Below are positions 17,433-29,407 of a stretch of 64,000 nucleotides of DNA, piece after piece. Both the position numbers and the translations under genes were made by a program. The first letter of the stretch is position 1; every line of letters begins with the position of its first letter. The stretch spans positions 682,001 to 746,000 of the forward strand of contig LYSY01000001.1 of NCBI GenBank assembly GCA_001657395.1. Reading direction: 5' to 3'. The stretch is from Rhodospirillales bacterium BBD 1991-14. Its GTDB lineage: Bacteria; Pseudomonadota; Alphaproteobacteria; Kiloniellales; Kiloniellaceae. Under the pieces are notes generated by a model, which saw only the letters and a list, made by a program, of their open reading frames with translations, was not told the DNA's origin and ran no database searches.

Positions 17433-17852
17433 TCAACCAATTGTTCCCGTGTACTTGCACTTATACTCGATACGGAGCATCCCGGTTTCTGGACTCAACA
17501 GCACTTTGTTGACGTCGATGCCGATAGTGACCCCCGTGAGTGTTGGCTCCGGACACTGGATCACGGGGGAAAGGCAGGTCATATGCTGCAGATGGCCTTT
17601 GTAGGACCCGCTGTTGTAATGCTTCAACTCGGTACGGGTAAACCCGGTCAGGCACAGTGGTTGAGACGCAGCGGGCTTGCCGGGGACCGCGGGTTTGTTC
17701 ACCGGTTTACCCGCCGGGCTGGGCTTCTCCTTTTGCTTCGGCGCGAACTGCTGGAAGCCTTGCTTCTGGGACTGGGCATCGGCCGTTTCAACTGAGTTGG
17801 CGAGGGCTGCCACGGTCACGGCGGTTGCAGCTAGCAAAAGTAAACGCTTCAT
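17433..17852 (-). CDS. Small secreted four-cysteine protein, unknown function
   Basis: The 139-residue product has a signal peptide (MKRLLLLAATAVTVAALANS, cleavage near ADA/Q). A Lys/Pro/Gln-rich linker with tandem KP repeats follows (about 28-64). The compact C-terminal domain of about 70 residues has four cysteines (PLCLTG, MTCLSP, IQCPEP, YKCKYT) that could make two disulphides. The ATG at 17852 has an excellent AGGAGG site, so the longer frame up to 17996 is not used. No family is recognised. It stands alone between the TRAP operon and an aminotransferase. Confidence 0.68.
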   Translation of the reverse strand: MKRLLLLAATAVTVAALANSVETADAQSQKQGFQQFAPKQKEKPSPAGKPVNKPAVPGKPAASQPLCLTGFTRTELKHYNSGSYKGHLQHMTCLSPVIQCPEPTLTGVTIGIDVNKVLLSPETGMLRIEYKCKYTGTIG

Positions 17853-18274
17853 ACCTTCCTCCTGGTCACTAGGTCGACGAGGCGATGCCTCTGGTCGTTT
17901 CGTAGGTCGTGGGCCAGGAAAGGTCGGTTCGGCCAGATGTTTGGCTTTCGATCTATGTAAGCGCTTGATGCATGGGCAAGCTGCCGAGGTCTTCATAACC
18001 AGGGGCGGATTGCTCGGTGTTCTTGATGAAATCGGTGGGTCGGTTCAGTCGACGCAGATACCACCGACCACAGCGGCGATTGGCGGCAGGCCGTAGGGTT
18101 GCTTGCTCGCGTCAACACACCTTTGGGTTCCCGCTACACCGACGCGATCTTCATAGTCGAAGAGGCACAGCGCTTTAAAGCGTTGTGCCTCTAGGTCACT
18201 CTTTACTCTCACGCCCGACATCTACTGATGAACAGGGGCCAAGTCTTTTTTGCTCTGGTCAAAAACTCCGGCCT
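17853..18274. other. 422-bp intergenic region
   Basis: This lies upstream of the small secreted-protein gene and downstream of the aminotransferase gene, both on the minus strand. It should contain the promoter of the former and the terminator of the latter. I see no convincing coding frame, no tRNA and no standard T-tailed terminator. The one outstanding structure is the 32-bp palindrome at 18161-18192, listed separately. Confidence 0.5.
18161..18192. repeat. Near-perfect 32-bp palindrome
   Basis: The arm AGAGGCACAGCGCTTT is followed directly by its reverse complement with one G-T wobble out of 16 pairs and no spacer. It lies about 80 bp after the aminotransferase stop codon. Without a loop or T tract it does not look like an ordinary terminator. 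It could be a protein-binding site or a remnant of a mobile palindromic repeat. Confidence 0.75.
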
Positions 18275-19594
18275 TTAGTGCGTGGCGAGTACGCCGCGCA
18301 GCTTGGTGAAGATCTCGTCGATATGGGCGTCTTCGCAGATCAGCGGCGGCGAGACCAGGGCGCAGTCGCCGGTCATCTTCACCATGGCACCGGCATCGTA
18401 GAGTTCCTGCATCACCCGCATGCCGCGGGCACCAGGCGCATCCATCGGCGCCAGGTCGACGCCGCCCATCAGACCGTAGCCGCGGATGTTCGCGACCACC
18501 GGCAGGTCCCTCAGGGAGAACAGCGCCTCCTGGAACTTCGGCGTCATCTTCTCGGAATTCCCGACGAGATCCTCTTCCTCGAAGATGTTGCGCGTGGCAA
18601 TGGCTGCGGCAGAGGCCACGGGGCAGCCGGAATAGGTATAGCCGTGGAACAACTCGATGCCGTTGCCCGGCGTTGCCTCGGTGATGGCCTCGTAGACGTG
18701 ATCGGCACAGGCCACGGCGCCCATGGGCACCACGCCGTTGGTCAGGGCCTTGGCCATGGTGATCATGTCCGGCACCACGCCGAAGGCATCGGCGCCGAAC
18801 TGCTTGCCGGTCCGCCCGAAGCCGCAGATCACTTCGTCGAAGATCAGCAGGATGCCGTGGGTGTCGCAGATCTCCCGCAGCCGCTGCAGATAGCCCTTCG
18901 GCGGGATCAGCGCGCCGGTGGAGCCGGCAATGGGCTCGACGATGCAGCAGGCGATCTGGTCGGCACCGTGCAGCTCTACGAAGCGCTGCAGGTCCTCGGC
19001 CAGCTCTGCGCCGGTCTCCGGCTGACCCTGGACGTACTCGTGCTCCGGCAGATGGGTGTGGCGCAGGTGGCAGGCGCCCGGCAGCCCCAGGCCGAAAGCC
19101 TTTTTGTTGTTCAGCATGCCGGCGACGGTGAGGCCGCCGAAGTTCACGCCGTGATAGGCCCGCTCGCGGCCGACCAGGCGCAGGCGCTGCCCCTCGCCCT
19201 TGGCCTTGTGGTAGGCCAGCGCGATCTTCAGCGCCGTCTCCACGGCCTCCGAACCGGAGTTGGAAAAGAACACGTGGTTCAGGTCGCCCGGGGTGACGGA
19301 GGCGATCCGCCGGGCCACTTCGAAGGACGCCGGGTGGCCGAACTGGAAGGGCGGCGCATAGTCCATCTTGGTGAGCGTCTCGTTCACCGCTTCGGCGATC
19401 TCCCGCCGGCCGTGGCCGGCCGCCACACAGAACAGGCCGGCGGAACCGTCGATCACCTGGTCACCGTGGTCTGTCGTGTAGTACATCCCCTTGGCGGCAG
19501 TCAGGATGCGCGGATTGGCCTTGAAATGCCGGTTCGAGGTGAAGGGCATCCAGTGCTGTTCCAGAGAATTCGGAATCGGCGGAATGACGTTCAT
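18275..19594 (-). CDS. Class III (omega-amino acid:pyruvate type) aminotransferase
   Basis: The 439-residue PLP enzyme of the class III (AT-II) fold begins EQHWMPFTSNRHFKANPRI, the usual opening of omega-amino acid/beta-alanine:pyruvate aminotransferases. It has SGSEAVETALKIA (phosphate cup), LLIFDEVICGFGRTG (Asp binding the pyridine nitrogen) and the catalytic lysine in MAKALTNG. Such enzymes move the amino group of beta-alanine, GABA, putrescine or similar amines to pyruvate, giving alanine. ATG 19594 is chosen as the last start before the conserved opening. An alanine dehydrogenase gene lies close by, which could recycle the alanine. The exact amine donor is uncertain. Confidence 0.88.
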   Translation of the reverse strand: MNVIPPIPNSLEQHWMPFTSNRHFKANPRILTAAKGMYYTTDHGDQVIDGSAGLFCVAAGHGRREIAEAVNETLTKMDYAPPFQFGHPASFEVARRIASVTPGDLNHVFFSNSGSEAVETALKIALAYHKAKGEGQRLRLVGRERAYHGVNFGGLTVAGMLNNKKAFGLGLPGACHLRHTHLPEHEYVQGQPETGAELAEDLQRFVELHGADQIACCIVEPIAGSTGALIPPKGYLQRLREICDTHGILLIFDEVICGFGRTGKQFGADAFGVVPDMITMAKALTNGVVPMGAVACADHVYEAITEATPGNGIELFHGYTYSGCPVASAAAIATRNIFEEEDLVGNSEKMTPKFQEALFSLRDLPVVANIRGYGLMGGVDLAPMDAPGARGMRVMQELYDAGAMVKMTGDCALVSPPLICEDAHIDEIFTKLRGVLATH

Positions 19595-19709
19595 CGGCCC
19601 ATCTTTCCCAAGAGTTGCTGATCTTGGCGCCAGTCTAGTCGGGCGTCCCGGCCCGGAGCCAGACCCAATTGGCCGCGATTTATGAGGCCAGTTGGCCAAC
19701 GCGGAGCTG

Positions 19710-19736
19710 AAAAAAGCCCGGAAAACCGGGGTTTTT
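19710..19736 (-). terminator. Intrinsic terminator after the transhydrogenase gene
   Basis: On the minus strand the hairpin CCCCGG-TTTT-CCGGGC is followed by TTTTTT (bases 19715 down to 19710). It starts 17 bp after the stop codon of the transhydrogenase gene. On the plus strand a T5 run follows the same hairpin, so it may work both ways. It separates that gene from the aminotransferase gene. Confidence 0.75.
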
Positions 19737-19752
19737 GATTTCGGCCAGGGGC

Positions 19753-21063
<1,311 letters not shown>

Positions 21064-21189
21064 TGAACGCAGTCTCCCGGACCTTTCTCGCCTTCGAGGA
21101 AGCTGGCACAGCGTCCGGATCGTGACAAGGCGGTGGAACTGGGGCACCTTCAGCGGGAGTGCCGCACCGCTTACAAAGAGGGCCCTTCG

Positions 21190-21927
21190 ATGACTGTTGA
21201 TTCCGATGACCAGCTTGCGGGCCTCAAGCGTGTGGGGCGGGCGGTGCGGGAAACCCTGGCGCTCATGCGCGGCCTGGCCCAGCCCGGCATCACGCCGCTG
21301 GAGCTGGACGAGATCGGACGTGCGAAGCTGCGGGCCTTCGGCGCCCGGCCAGCGCCGGAGCTGGCTTATGGGTTCCCCGGTGCAACCTGCATCAGCGTCA
21401 ACGATGCCATCGCCCATGGGGTGCCGGACAACCGCCCGTTCAAAGCGGGCGATCTGGTCAACATCGACGTTTCAGCGGAGATCGACGGTTACTGGGCCGA
21501 TAGCGGCGCCAGCTTCGCGATCGGTTCGGCGAGTGCGGAAGTCCGCAAGCTCTGCCGCACGACGCGAACGGCCCTGCAACGCGCCATCGGGAGTGTCCGC
21601 GCCGGGCGACCGCTGAATGTCATTGCGCAGGCCGTTTGCAAGGAGGCGCGCCGCGCGGGCTTTCGCGTGATCCCTGAACTGGCCGGCCATGGTGTCGGAC
21701 GGTCTGTTCACGAAGCTCCGACGGTCTCCAACGTTTATGATCCCGCAAACCGGCAGAGGCTGCACGAGGGCCTGGTCATCACCATCGAGCCGTTTCTGAC
21801 CAAGGGAAGCGGTTGCATCTACCAAGCGCAGGACGGTTGGACCCTGAAGACGTCAGACGGCGCCCTCGCTGCCCAGTTCGAGCACAGCCTCGTCGTGACC
21901 AAGGGACAGCCGGTCATCCTGACCTAG
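21190..21927 (+). CDS. map: Type I methionine aminopeptidase
   Basis: The 245-residue pita-bread metalloprotease has all five dinuclear metal ligands visible: Asp in [10 protein letters not shown], Asp in YWADSG, His in [10 protein letters not shown], Glu in ITIEPFL and Glu in QFEHSLVV. It cleaves the initiator methionine from new proteins. The N-terminal zinc-finger and SH3-binding extension of eukaryotic forms is absent, as expected. The ATG at 21190 follows AGAGGG. It is divergent from the transhydrogenase gene. Several residues near the substrate pocket differ from typical housekeeping forms, so this is perhaps a second Map; other copies cannot be seen from this window. Confidence 0.87.
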   Translation: MTVDSDDQLAGLKRVGRAVRETLALMRGLAQPGITPLELDEIGRAKLRAFGARPAPELAYGFPGATCISVNDAIAHGVPDNRPFKAGDLVNIDVSAEIDGYWADSGASFAIGSASAEVRKLCRTTRTALQRAIGSVRAGRPLNVIAQAVCKEARRAGFRVIPELAGHGVGRSVHEAPTVSNVYDPANRQRLHEGLVITIEPFLTKGSGCIYQAQDGWTLKTSDGALAAQFEHSLVVTKGQPVILT

Positions 21928-21964
21928 CCCGAGTACCCAGGAGTCAAAGGCTTATGCTTTCGTT

Positions 21965-23083
21965 CTAGAGACCGAGTGCCTCCTCGGCCGGCATGTAGTC
22001 GAGGTTGTGGGCTTCGGCGACGGCCTTGTAGGTGATCTTGCCGCCGGCGACGTTCAGCCCCTCCTTCAGGTGCGGGTCTTCGGCCAGGGCGCGGCGGTGC
22101 CCCTTGTTCGCAAGCGCCAGGGTGAACGGCAGGGTGGCGTTGTTGAGCGCAAAGGTCGAGGTACGGGCCACAGCGCCGGGCATGTTGGTCACGCAGTAGT
22201 GGACGGCCCCCTCCTCCACGTAGGTGGGCTCCGCATGGGTCGTCCCGCGGGAGGTCTCGAAGCAGCCGCCCTGGTCGATGGCGATGTCCACCAGCACCGA
22301 GCCAGGCCGCATCTGGCGGATCATCTCCCGCGTGACCAGCTTGGGGGCGGCGGCACCGGGCACCAGGACCGCGCCGATCACCAGGTCGGCGCCGACGACG
22401 TGCCGCTCGATCGCATCGACCGTGGAGTAGATCGTGTTCAGCATGGGGCCGAACTGCAGGTCCAGTTGATAGAGGCGCTCCAGGGAGCGGTCGATGACGG
22501 TGACATGGGCCTCCATGCCCATGGCCATGCGCGCCGCATTGGTGCCCGAGACGCCGCCGCCGATGATCACCACCTTGGCGGCCGCCACCCCCGGCACGCC
22601 GCCCAGCAGCATGCCGGAGCCGCCCTGCTCCTTCTCCAGGCAGTGGGCGCCGACCTGGACCGACATGCGCCCCGCCACCTCGCTCATCGGCGCCAGCAGC
22701 GGCAGGCCGCCGCGGGCATTCGTCACGGTCTCGTAGGCGACGGCGATGCAGCCGGACTCCATCAGGCCCCTGGTCTGCTCAAGGTCCGGTGCGAGATGAA
22801 GGTAGGTGAAGAGGAGCTGGCCTTCGCGCAGCCGCGCGTATTCGGCCGGCTGGGGCTCCTTCACCTTGACGATCATCTCCGCCTGCGCAAAGACCGCCTC
22901 GGCGTCGCCGAGAACTTCGGCGCCGGCCTGGCGGTAATCGTCGTCGCCGAAGCCGATACCCTCCCCGGCGGTGGTTTCGACCACGACCTTGTGGCCGTGG
23001 TGGACCAGCTCGCGCACCGAGGCCGGGACCAGCCCGACCCGGTACTCGTGGTTCTTCACTTCCTTGGGCACACCCACCAGCAT
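21965..23083 (-). CDS. ald: Alanine dehydrogenase
   Basis: The 372-residue protein has the canonical N-terminus [20 protein letters not shown] with the substrate arginine (R15) and the lysine in IVKVKEPQ. The His of THLAPD type appears as YLHLAPD, and the Rossmann NAD site is [10 protein letters not shown]. The enzyme interconverts alanine with pyruvate and ammonia using NAD. ATG 23083 is preferred to ATG 23092 because the AGAGGGA site is then 9 nt away rather than touching the codon. It may return alanine made by the nearby aminotransferase to pyruvate. The 299 bp upstream (23084-23382) hold no clear feature. Confidence 0.93.
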   Translation of the reverse strand: MLVGVPKEVKNHEYRVGLVPASVRELVHHGHKVVVETTAGEGIGFGDDDYRQAGAEVLGDAEAVFAQAEMIVKVKEPQPAEYARLREGQLLFTYLHLAPDLEQTRGLMESGCIAVAYETVTNARGGLPLLAPMSEVAGRMSVQVGAHCLEKEQGGSGMLLGGVPGVAAAKVVIIGGGVSGTNAARMAMGMEAHVTVIDRSLERLYQLDLQFGPMLNTIYSTVDAIERHVVGADLVIGAVLVPGAAAPKLVTREMIRQMRPGSVLVDIAIDQGGCFETSRGTTHAEPTYVEEGAVHYCVTNMPGAVARTSTFALNNATLPFTLALANKGHRRALAEDPHLKEGLNVAGGKITYKAVAEAHNLDYMPAEEALGL

Positions 23084-23382
23084 TGCCTGCATTCCCTCTG
23101 CCAGAGCCTGTCTTATCAGGGGGCCTTGCCGGTCTCCCCGCTCTGCGCGGAGGGGAAGACTTCTGCGCCTGGATCAGCGCGAGCAAACACCTGCGCGGCC
23201 CCTTGTTCGCCGAAACCTACGCCTGGAGCATGACCGGGCGCCAGAGCCAGATTCAGCCAGTCCCTGATGCCAGTAAACCCTTGCTTCGACCCTTGAATTC
23301 AGCCGATTCCGGCTGCGGGATGCCTTGATCTGCGTCACCGGGGTCTGACGCCGCGCAGGCCTCGTTTCAGGCGCCTGGGCCG

Positions 23383-24189
23383 TCAGTCCTCTGCCAGCAG
23401 CACGTCGAAGAGCGCATCCCAGCTCGGCGTGTCGGGCGCCATGAGAAGACCCAGCTCGCGGTAGCGGTCGGCGCGGTAGGGCTGCCTGTCGAAACAGCGG
23501 GAAAAGCCGCCGGCCTCCCGGTGCAGCAGCGTGCCGGGCACATGGTCCCAGGGCATCAGGCGGGTGAAGAGACTGAAGTGCATCGCACCCTCCGCAAGGC
23601 GCAGGTACTCGGCACCGGCACAGCCCAGCGACTTCACGGCACGAACGCGGCCTCGGCGCCGGTCGACGCGCCGGCCCAGTTCCCTGGGAGCATAGCTGGA
23701 GGCATGAAGGCTTCCGCTCATGGCTTGCGGGCGGTCCGGCCGCGCCGCCTGAAGGCGTTGTCCGGCCATCCAGGCCCCCGACCCGGCCTCCGCCACGCCG
23801 AAGCGTCCGCTCGCGGGTTCCAGAATCCAGGCAGCCCGGCTCTCCCGGCGGGACACCAGGGCCACCATGATGGCAAAGGCCTCACGGCCACGGGCGAAGT
23901 TCCGGGTCCCGTCGATCGGGTCGATGATCCACAGCGTCTCTTCGCTGTCGAGGTGACCCATCAAGGCGGGGTCTGCGTGAACCCCTTCCTCGCCGACCAC
24001 CAGGGAGCCGGGCAGCAGATCCAGAAGCCGTGCGCTCAGTGCCTTCTCGACGGCAATGTCCGCGGCGGTCACCAGCTCGCCGGCCGCCTTTTCCTGGATG
24101 TCCCCGGCCTTCAGGTTGCGGAATCGCGGCAGCGCTTCCTGCTCGGCAACCTCGCTGATGGCGTCTGCGACTTTCTGAATATCGAGCAA
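23383..24189 (-). CDS. Inositol monophosphatase family protein
   Basis: The 268-residue protein carries all family metal-site motifs: VVGEEG (Glu ligand), DPIDGTRNFARG (motif A, with two Asp) and MPWDHVPGTLLHREAGG (motif B). It removes phosphate from inositol-1-phosphate or from related compounds (3'(2'),5'-bisphosphate or histidinol-phosphate) with magnesium. TTG 24189 is taken as start because AGGGGG lies just before it and the protein then begins MLDIQKVADAI; no ATG lies near. The frame is open to 24369, but that part overlaps the groEL terminator. Substrate is not certain. Confidence 0.83.
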   Translation of the reverse strand: MLDIQKVADAISEVAEQEALPRFRNLKAGDIQEKAAGELVTAADIAVEKALSARLLDLLPGSLVVGEEGVHADPALMGHLDSEETLWIIDPIDGTRNFARGREAFAIMVALVSRRESRAAWILEPASGRFGVAEAGSGAWMAGQRLQAARPDRPQAMSGSLHASSYAPRELGRRVDRRRGRVRAVKSLGCAGAEYLRLAEGAMHFSLFTRLMPWDHVPGTLLHREAGGFSRCFDRQPYRADRYRELGLLMAPDTPSWDALFDVLLAED

Positions 24190-24239
24190 GGAACCCCCTG
24201 GAGCGGGCTGACCGCCATGTGTGCAGGCGTGGACGGTGC

Positions 24240-24275
24240 AAAGAAGAAAGGGGCCGCGGCGATGACCGCGGCCCC
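24240..24275 (-). terminator. Intrinsic terminator of groESL
   Basis: On the minus strand GGGGCCGCGG and CCGCGGCCCC form a perfect 10-bp stem with a 6-nt loop, followed by the pyrimidine-rich tail TTTCTTCTTT. It starts 29 bp after the groEL stop codon, which is a normal distance. Confidence 0.8.
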
Positions 24276-24304
24276 CTCTGTAAGGCTTGGTGGGCCCGGG
24301 CTGC

Positions 24305-25972
<1,668 letters not shown>

Positions 25973-26260
25973 TTATTGCATAACGCCCATGATGTCGGAT
26001 TCACGCATGATCAGCATGGTCTTACCGTCCAGCTTCACTTCCGTGCCCGACCACTTGCCATAAAGGACCTTGTCGCCCTTCTTGACGTCGAGAGCCGTGA
26101 CCTTGCCGTCGTCGCTCCGCGCGCCGGAGCCGACAGCAAGGATCTTGCCCTGCATCGGCTTTTCCTTGGCCGTGTCCGGGATGATGATGCCACCGGCGGT
26201 CTTTTCCTCTTCCTCCAGCGGCTCGACCACGACACGGTCATGCAGAGGCCTAAATTTCAT
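25973..26260 (-). CDS. groES: Co-chaperonin GroES (Cpn10)
   Basis: The 95-residue protein begins [20 protein letters not shown], has the mobile-loop region [17 protein letters not shown] that contacts GroEL, and the roof region GARSDDGK. Start ATG 26260 fits the family; the frame is open to 26296. It is the first gene of the groESL operon, with a 5' untranslated region of about 105 bp that contains the CIRCE element. Confidence 0.98.
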   Translation of the reverse strand: MKFRPLHDRVVVEPLEEEEKTAGGIIIPDTAKEKPMQGKILAVGSGARSDDGKVTALDVKKGDKVLYGKWSGTEVKLDGKTMLIMRESDIMGVMQ

Positions 26261-26341
26261 TGAACTCCACCCTGTGTGAGTTGGATTGGATCGCAAACGA
26301 CCCCGGTCGGACCCGCCAGGCGGTACCCCGGGATACGGTTA

Positions 26342-26368
26342 TTAGCACTCCCTAGAGGTGAGTGCTAG
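26342..26368. promoter_or_regulatory. CIRCE operator (HrcA-binding inverted repeat)
   Basis: TTAGCACTC, nine bases, then GAGTGCTAG. The consensus is TTAGCACTC-N9-GAGTGCTAA, so 17 of 18 arm positions match. It lies just downstream of the groES promoter, where HrcA repressor blocks transcription until heat stress. The hrcA gene itself is not in this window. Confidence 0.95.
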
Positions 26369-26372
26369 GCAG

Positions 26373-26401
26373 CATATAGAAGGCACGCCGGAAAGAGTCA
26401 A
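26373..26401 (-). promoter_or_regulatory. Sigma-70-type promoter of groESL
   Basis: On the minus strand: -35 TTGACT (26401 to 26396), a 17-bp spacer, -10 TATATG (26378 to 26373). Transcription would start at about 26366, at the edge of the CIRCE element. The -35 hexamer overlaps the stop codon of hflX (26398-26400). Confidence 0.8.
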
Positions 26402-27750
26402 CCGCTGTGCAGTTGATTTTCGATCGCGCTTTCCAAGGGGTCTGCGTCTTCGGGAAATTCTGCTTCTTGTTCAGCGAGTTCTGGGAAGAGCTTCAGATAT
26501 CGCTGAAAATCCGGCTGGGCGATCTTCACGGTCACACAGGCGACGAGGTCATCGTCCTTCCGCTCCAGCACCTCGGCATGATCGTAGAGCCAGGAAAGGG
26601 CCGCCCCTTCGCTGACAGGCAGGCGCAGTGTGCGCTGTACACGCTTGGCGGAGAGCGCCTGGTCGATCATCGCCAGCACGTCTCCGCAGCCCTCGCCCGT
26701 CAGGGCGGAGCAAAGGACTGCCGGTGGCTTCCCCGCGTCCCTGAGGGCGAGCCTGGAGCGGTCCTGCGGGCCGAGAAGGTCAGCCTTGTTCAAGACCTCC
26801 AGCAGGTGGGTGGCATTCTCGGTCACGCCGAGGTCGCCCAGCACCGCCTTGACGTCGGCTTCCTGGGCCCGGCTGTCGGCATGGGCGATGTCGCGCACAT
26901 GCAGGATCAGATCGGCCTCCAGCACCTCCTCGAGGGTGGCCCGGAAGGCGGCGATGAGGTCGGTCGGCAGGTCGGAAATGAAGCCGACCGTATCCGACAA
27001 GATCACCGTCTGACCGGAGGGCAGAACGACCCGGCGCATGGTCGGATCGAGCGTGGCAAAGAGCTGGTCCTGCGCCAGCACCTTGGCCTCTGTCAGGCGG
27101 TTGAACAGGGTGGACTTGCCGGCGTTCGTGTAGCCGACGAAGGCGACCACCGGATAGGGGACGCGCTGACGGGCGCCGCGATGCAGCCCGCGCGTGCGCT
27201 GGACCTGCTTCAGCTCCTTCTTCAGCCGGGTGATGCGTTCGGTGATCAGACGGCGGTCAATCTCGAGCTGGCTCTCGCCGGGGCCGCCCATGAAGCCGAC
27301 ACCGCCGCGCTGACGCTCCAGGTGTGTCCAGGACCGCACGAGGCGTGACCTCTGGTAGCTGAGGGCTGCCAGTTCGACCTGCAGCTTGCCCTCCTTGGTC
27401 CGCGCCCGGGCTCCGAAGATCTCAAGAATAAGACCCGTCCGGTCGATCACCTTGCACTGCCAGGCGCGCTCAAGGTTGCGCTGCTGCACGGGCGTCAAGG
27501 CGCTGTCGACAATGACCACGTCGATCTTTTTCTCGGCGATGGTCTCGGCCAGCCGCTCCACCAGGCCGCCGCCGATCAGGGTGGCCGGGCGCACTTGCTT
27601 GACCGCCGCAACCTCCGCATGCTCGACGCCCAAGCTGATCGCCGTGGCCAGACCGACCGCTTCCTGCAGGCGGGCCTCGGGCGCCCGCAGGCTGGGCTGG
27701 ACGCCCGGCTGCAGCAGATCCGGATGCAGGACCAGCGTTCTGTCTGTCAT
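26398..27750 (-). CDS. hflX: GTPase HflX
   Basis: The 450-residue protein has the HflX N-terminal domain (about 30-200, with GGPGESQLEIDRR just before the G domain) and a TRAFAC GTPase domain. The latter has P-loop GYTNAGKSTLFNRL, switch II DTVGFISDLP and NKAD. HflX binds the 50S ribosome and splits stalled ribosomes under heat stress. It lies downstream of hfq on the same strand, an old and conserved pairing. No ribosome binding site is visible before ATG 27750; a 6-bp GC hairpin (27760-27774) sits just upstream instead. Confidence 0.95.
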   Translation of the reverse strand: MTDRTLVLHPDLLQPGVQPSLRAPEARLQEAVGLATAISLGVEHAEVAAVKQVRPATLIGGGLVERLAETIAEKKIDVVIVDSALTPVQQRNLERAWQCKVIDRTGLILEIFGARARTKEGKLQVELAALSYQRSRLVRSWTHLERQRGGVGFMGGPGESQLEIDRRLITERITRLKKELKQVQRTRGLHRGARQRVPYPVVAFVGYTNAGKSTLFNRLTEAKVLAQDQLFATLDPTMRRVVLPSGQTVILSDTVGFISDLPTDLIAAFRATLEEVLEADLILHVRDIAHADSRAQEADVKAVLGDLGVTENATHLLEVLNKADLLGPQDRSRLALRDAGKPPAVLCSALTGEGCGDVLAMIDQALSAKRVQRTLRLPVSEGAALSWLYDHAEVLERKDDDLVACVTVKIAQPDFQRYLKLFPELAEQEAEFPEDADPLESAIENQLHSG

Positions 27751-27885
27751 GGCATGCGACGGCGCGCTGCGCCGCCCCTTCCGTATGAGCCAGCGATGCC
27801 TTCAGGGTTCATCGGTGCCCACCGGTCCCGTGACCGTGGCTGCGTACCCCGATGGGAACCCTGATCGAAACGAGGAGGATCGTTC

Positions 27886-28143
27886 CTAGCCCTGAGCCGC
27901 TTCTTCTTCCTTCGCCGGCTCGAAGAGCTGAACCGGAGTCGCGGGCATGACGGTGGAAATCGCGTGCTTGTAGACCAGCTGCGAATGCGCGTCACGGCGG
28001 AGGAGAACAGAGAAGTTGTCAAACCAGGTAACAATCCCCTGGAGTTTGACCCCGTTCACGAGGAACACAGTCACCGGCACCTTGTTTTTACGAATATGAT
28101 TGAGGAATACGTCCTGCACACTTTGGTTTTTTTCAGCGGCCAT
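27886..28143 (-). CDS. hfq: RNA chaperone Hfq
   Basis: The 85-residue Sm-like protein has Sm1 ([23 protein letters not shown] in two parts, [11 protein letters not shown] and [12 protein letters not shown]) and Sm2 with [10 protein letters not shown], the YKHA signature that binds uridine-rich RNA. The N-terminal [19 protein letters not shown] is typical of alphaproteobacteria. It ends in a short acidic tail. ATG 28143 follows AAAGG. It pairs small RNAs with mRNAs. The 200 bp upstream (28144-28343) are AT-richer than the surroundings and probably contain its promoter. Confidence 0.97.
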   Translation of the reverse strand: MAAEKNQSVQDVFLNHIRKNKVPVTVFLVNGVKLQGIVTWFDNFSVLLRRDAHSQLVYKHAISTVMPATPVQLFEPAKEEEAAQG

Positions 28144-28343
28144 TTTTCGTACCTTTATTGTTTTTCTTAGTCGCGACTTGCTTTTCTTGATCGGCCTTTG
28201 CGCACCCAAATAAACGCTGTCGATCTTCGGCTTATGCACCTGACGCAAGCCGCGCCAAGTGAGACCTCAACGCCTTCCATAGCACGCAAGCAGCCAAATG
28301 GAAATTCATCGTCACAGCATAGGTGTGCGTGTTTGATGCGAAA

Positions 28344-29015
28344 TCAACCGTCTGGCTGGGCTGTCCGGGCGACCAGCGCTGCGAGACCGGGGCAATCCGC
28401 CACATGAGCCTGCGGCTCCGCCCCCGCGAATTCCCCCGGAGCCGGGGGATTTTCCCGCAGCAGGATTGCGCTGCAGCCGCTGTTTCGGGCGCAAAGCAGG
28501 TCGATGTCCGTATCGCCGACAAACCACACGGCAGGGCCGGCGGGAACACCGCTGCCCGCCAAAGCCAGATCGACGACGTCCGGGGCCGGTTTGTCCCGCG
28601 GCGCATCGGTCGCGCCCACCACGGCGATGAAGTGGCGGTCCCAGCCCAGGGCCTCCGCCTCCCGCCGCAGCAATACCCCCTTTTTGTTGCTGACGACGGC
28701 CATTGGCAGCCCTCCCCTTGCGACCAGGCCTTCCAGCATGGTCTCGGCCCCGGGAAAGGGGGTGAGCCGTTCCAGATGAGACTCCGAGAACGTCCTGTAG
28801 AAGATCTCGGTCGCCTCCTCGGCCCGCGCACCGAAAAGCTCGGGAAAACTGTCGCGCGCCGACTTGCGCACCTTCTGCCGCGCCTCCTCCAGGGTCCAGG
28901 GCCGCTGGCCCATGGTCTCGAAGGTGACCGTCAGGGCATGGTGAATCACGCCCCAGCTGTCGACCAGGGTGTTGTCCCAGTCGAAAAGGATCGCCGCAGG
29001 CGCCGGCAGGGTCAT
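28344..29015 (-). CDS. HAD-family hydrolase (phosphoglycolate phosphatase-like)
   Basis: The 223-residue protein has motif I FDWDNTLVDS (nucleophile Asp), a helical cap domain, motif II VVSNKKG, the lysine of DKPAPD, and motif III GDTDIDLLCA. These are the marks of HAD subfamily IA, such as phosphoglycolate phosphatase or beta-phosphoglucomutase. The start overlaps the stop of the preceding small gene by ATGA, so the two are coupled. The first motif aspartate has Trp after it, common in this subgroup. Natural substrate unknown. Confidence 0.86.
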   Translation of the reverse strand: MTLPAPAAILFDWDNTLVDSWGVIHHALTVTFETMGQRPWTLEEARQKVRKSARDSFPELFGARAEEATEIFYRTFSESHLERLTPFPGAETMLEGLVARGGLPMAVVSNKKGVLLRREAEALGWDRHFIAVVGATDAPRDKPAPDVVDLALAGSGVPAGPAVWFVGDTDIDLLCARNSGCSAILLRENPPAPGEFAGAEPQAHVADCPGLAALVARTAQPDG

Positions 29016-29395
29016 GGCCGCACCACGCTTACGGTGCGGGTGGGAACGTCCGGCGGCAGAACTCTGCTCATCAGGATCCGAAAGTACTCGAGATTGACCT
29101 CATAGAGGCCCGCAAGCACCAGGTCATCGGGGGCTGTCCCTCCAGCGAGCTCAAGCAATTGCTTCAGGCGCATACCGTCGATCCGGATCGTATTGCCGTC
29201 GTCGTTCCCGACAAGGAGTCGCATAAGGCGTCCCTTCAGGGTGGCCCGCTCCGCGATCTCCTGTTCACGCAGACGCAGCGAGTTGGACAGCGAGATCAAG
29301 AGTTCCTGATCGCTGTAAACGAGGCGCTGAGCCAGGTGACCGACCCCGGGTTTCATGACGGAGAGCAGTCGATAGGGTGATGCTTGGGCAGCCAC
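29012..29395 (-). CDS. Hypothetical protein of 127 residues
   Basis: I do not recognise the family. It appears cytosolic and mainly helical, with the block LSNSLRLREQEIAERATLK and a C-terminal LYEVNLEYFRILMSRVLP. GTG 29395 is taken as start since it lies 12 bp after the stop of the D-amino acid transaminase gene; ATG 29356 would give 114 residues and neither has a good ribosome binding site. It overlaps the HAD gene by ATGA. Tight packing between two expressed genes makes it credible as coding. Confidence 0.6.
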   Translation of the reverse strand: MAAQASPYRLLSVMKPGVGHLAQRLVYSDQELLISLSNSLRLREQEIAERATLKGRLMRLLVGNDDGNTIRIDGMRLKQLLELAGGTAPDDLVLAGLYEVNLEYFRILMSRVLPPDVPTRTVSVVRP

Positions 29396-29407
29396 CGGAA
29401 CTGCGCG

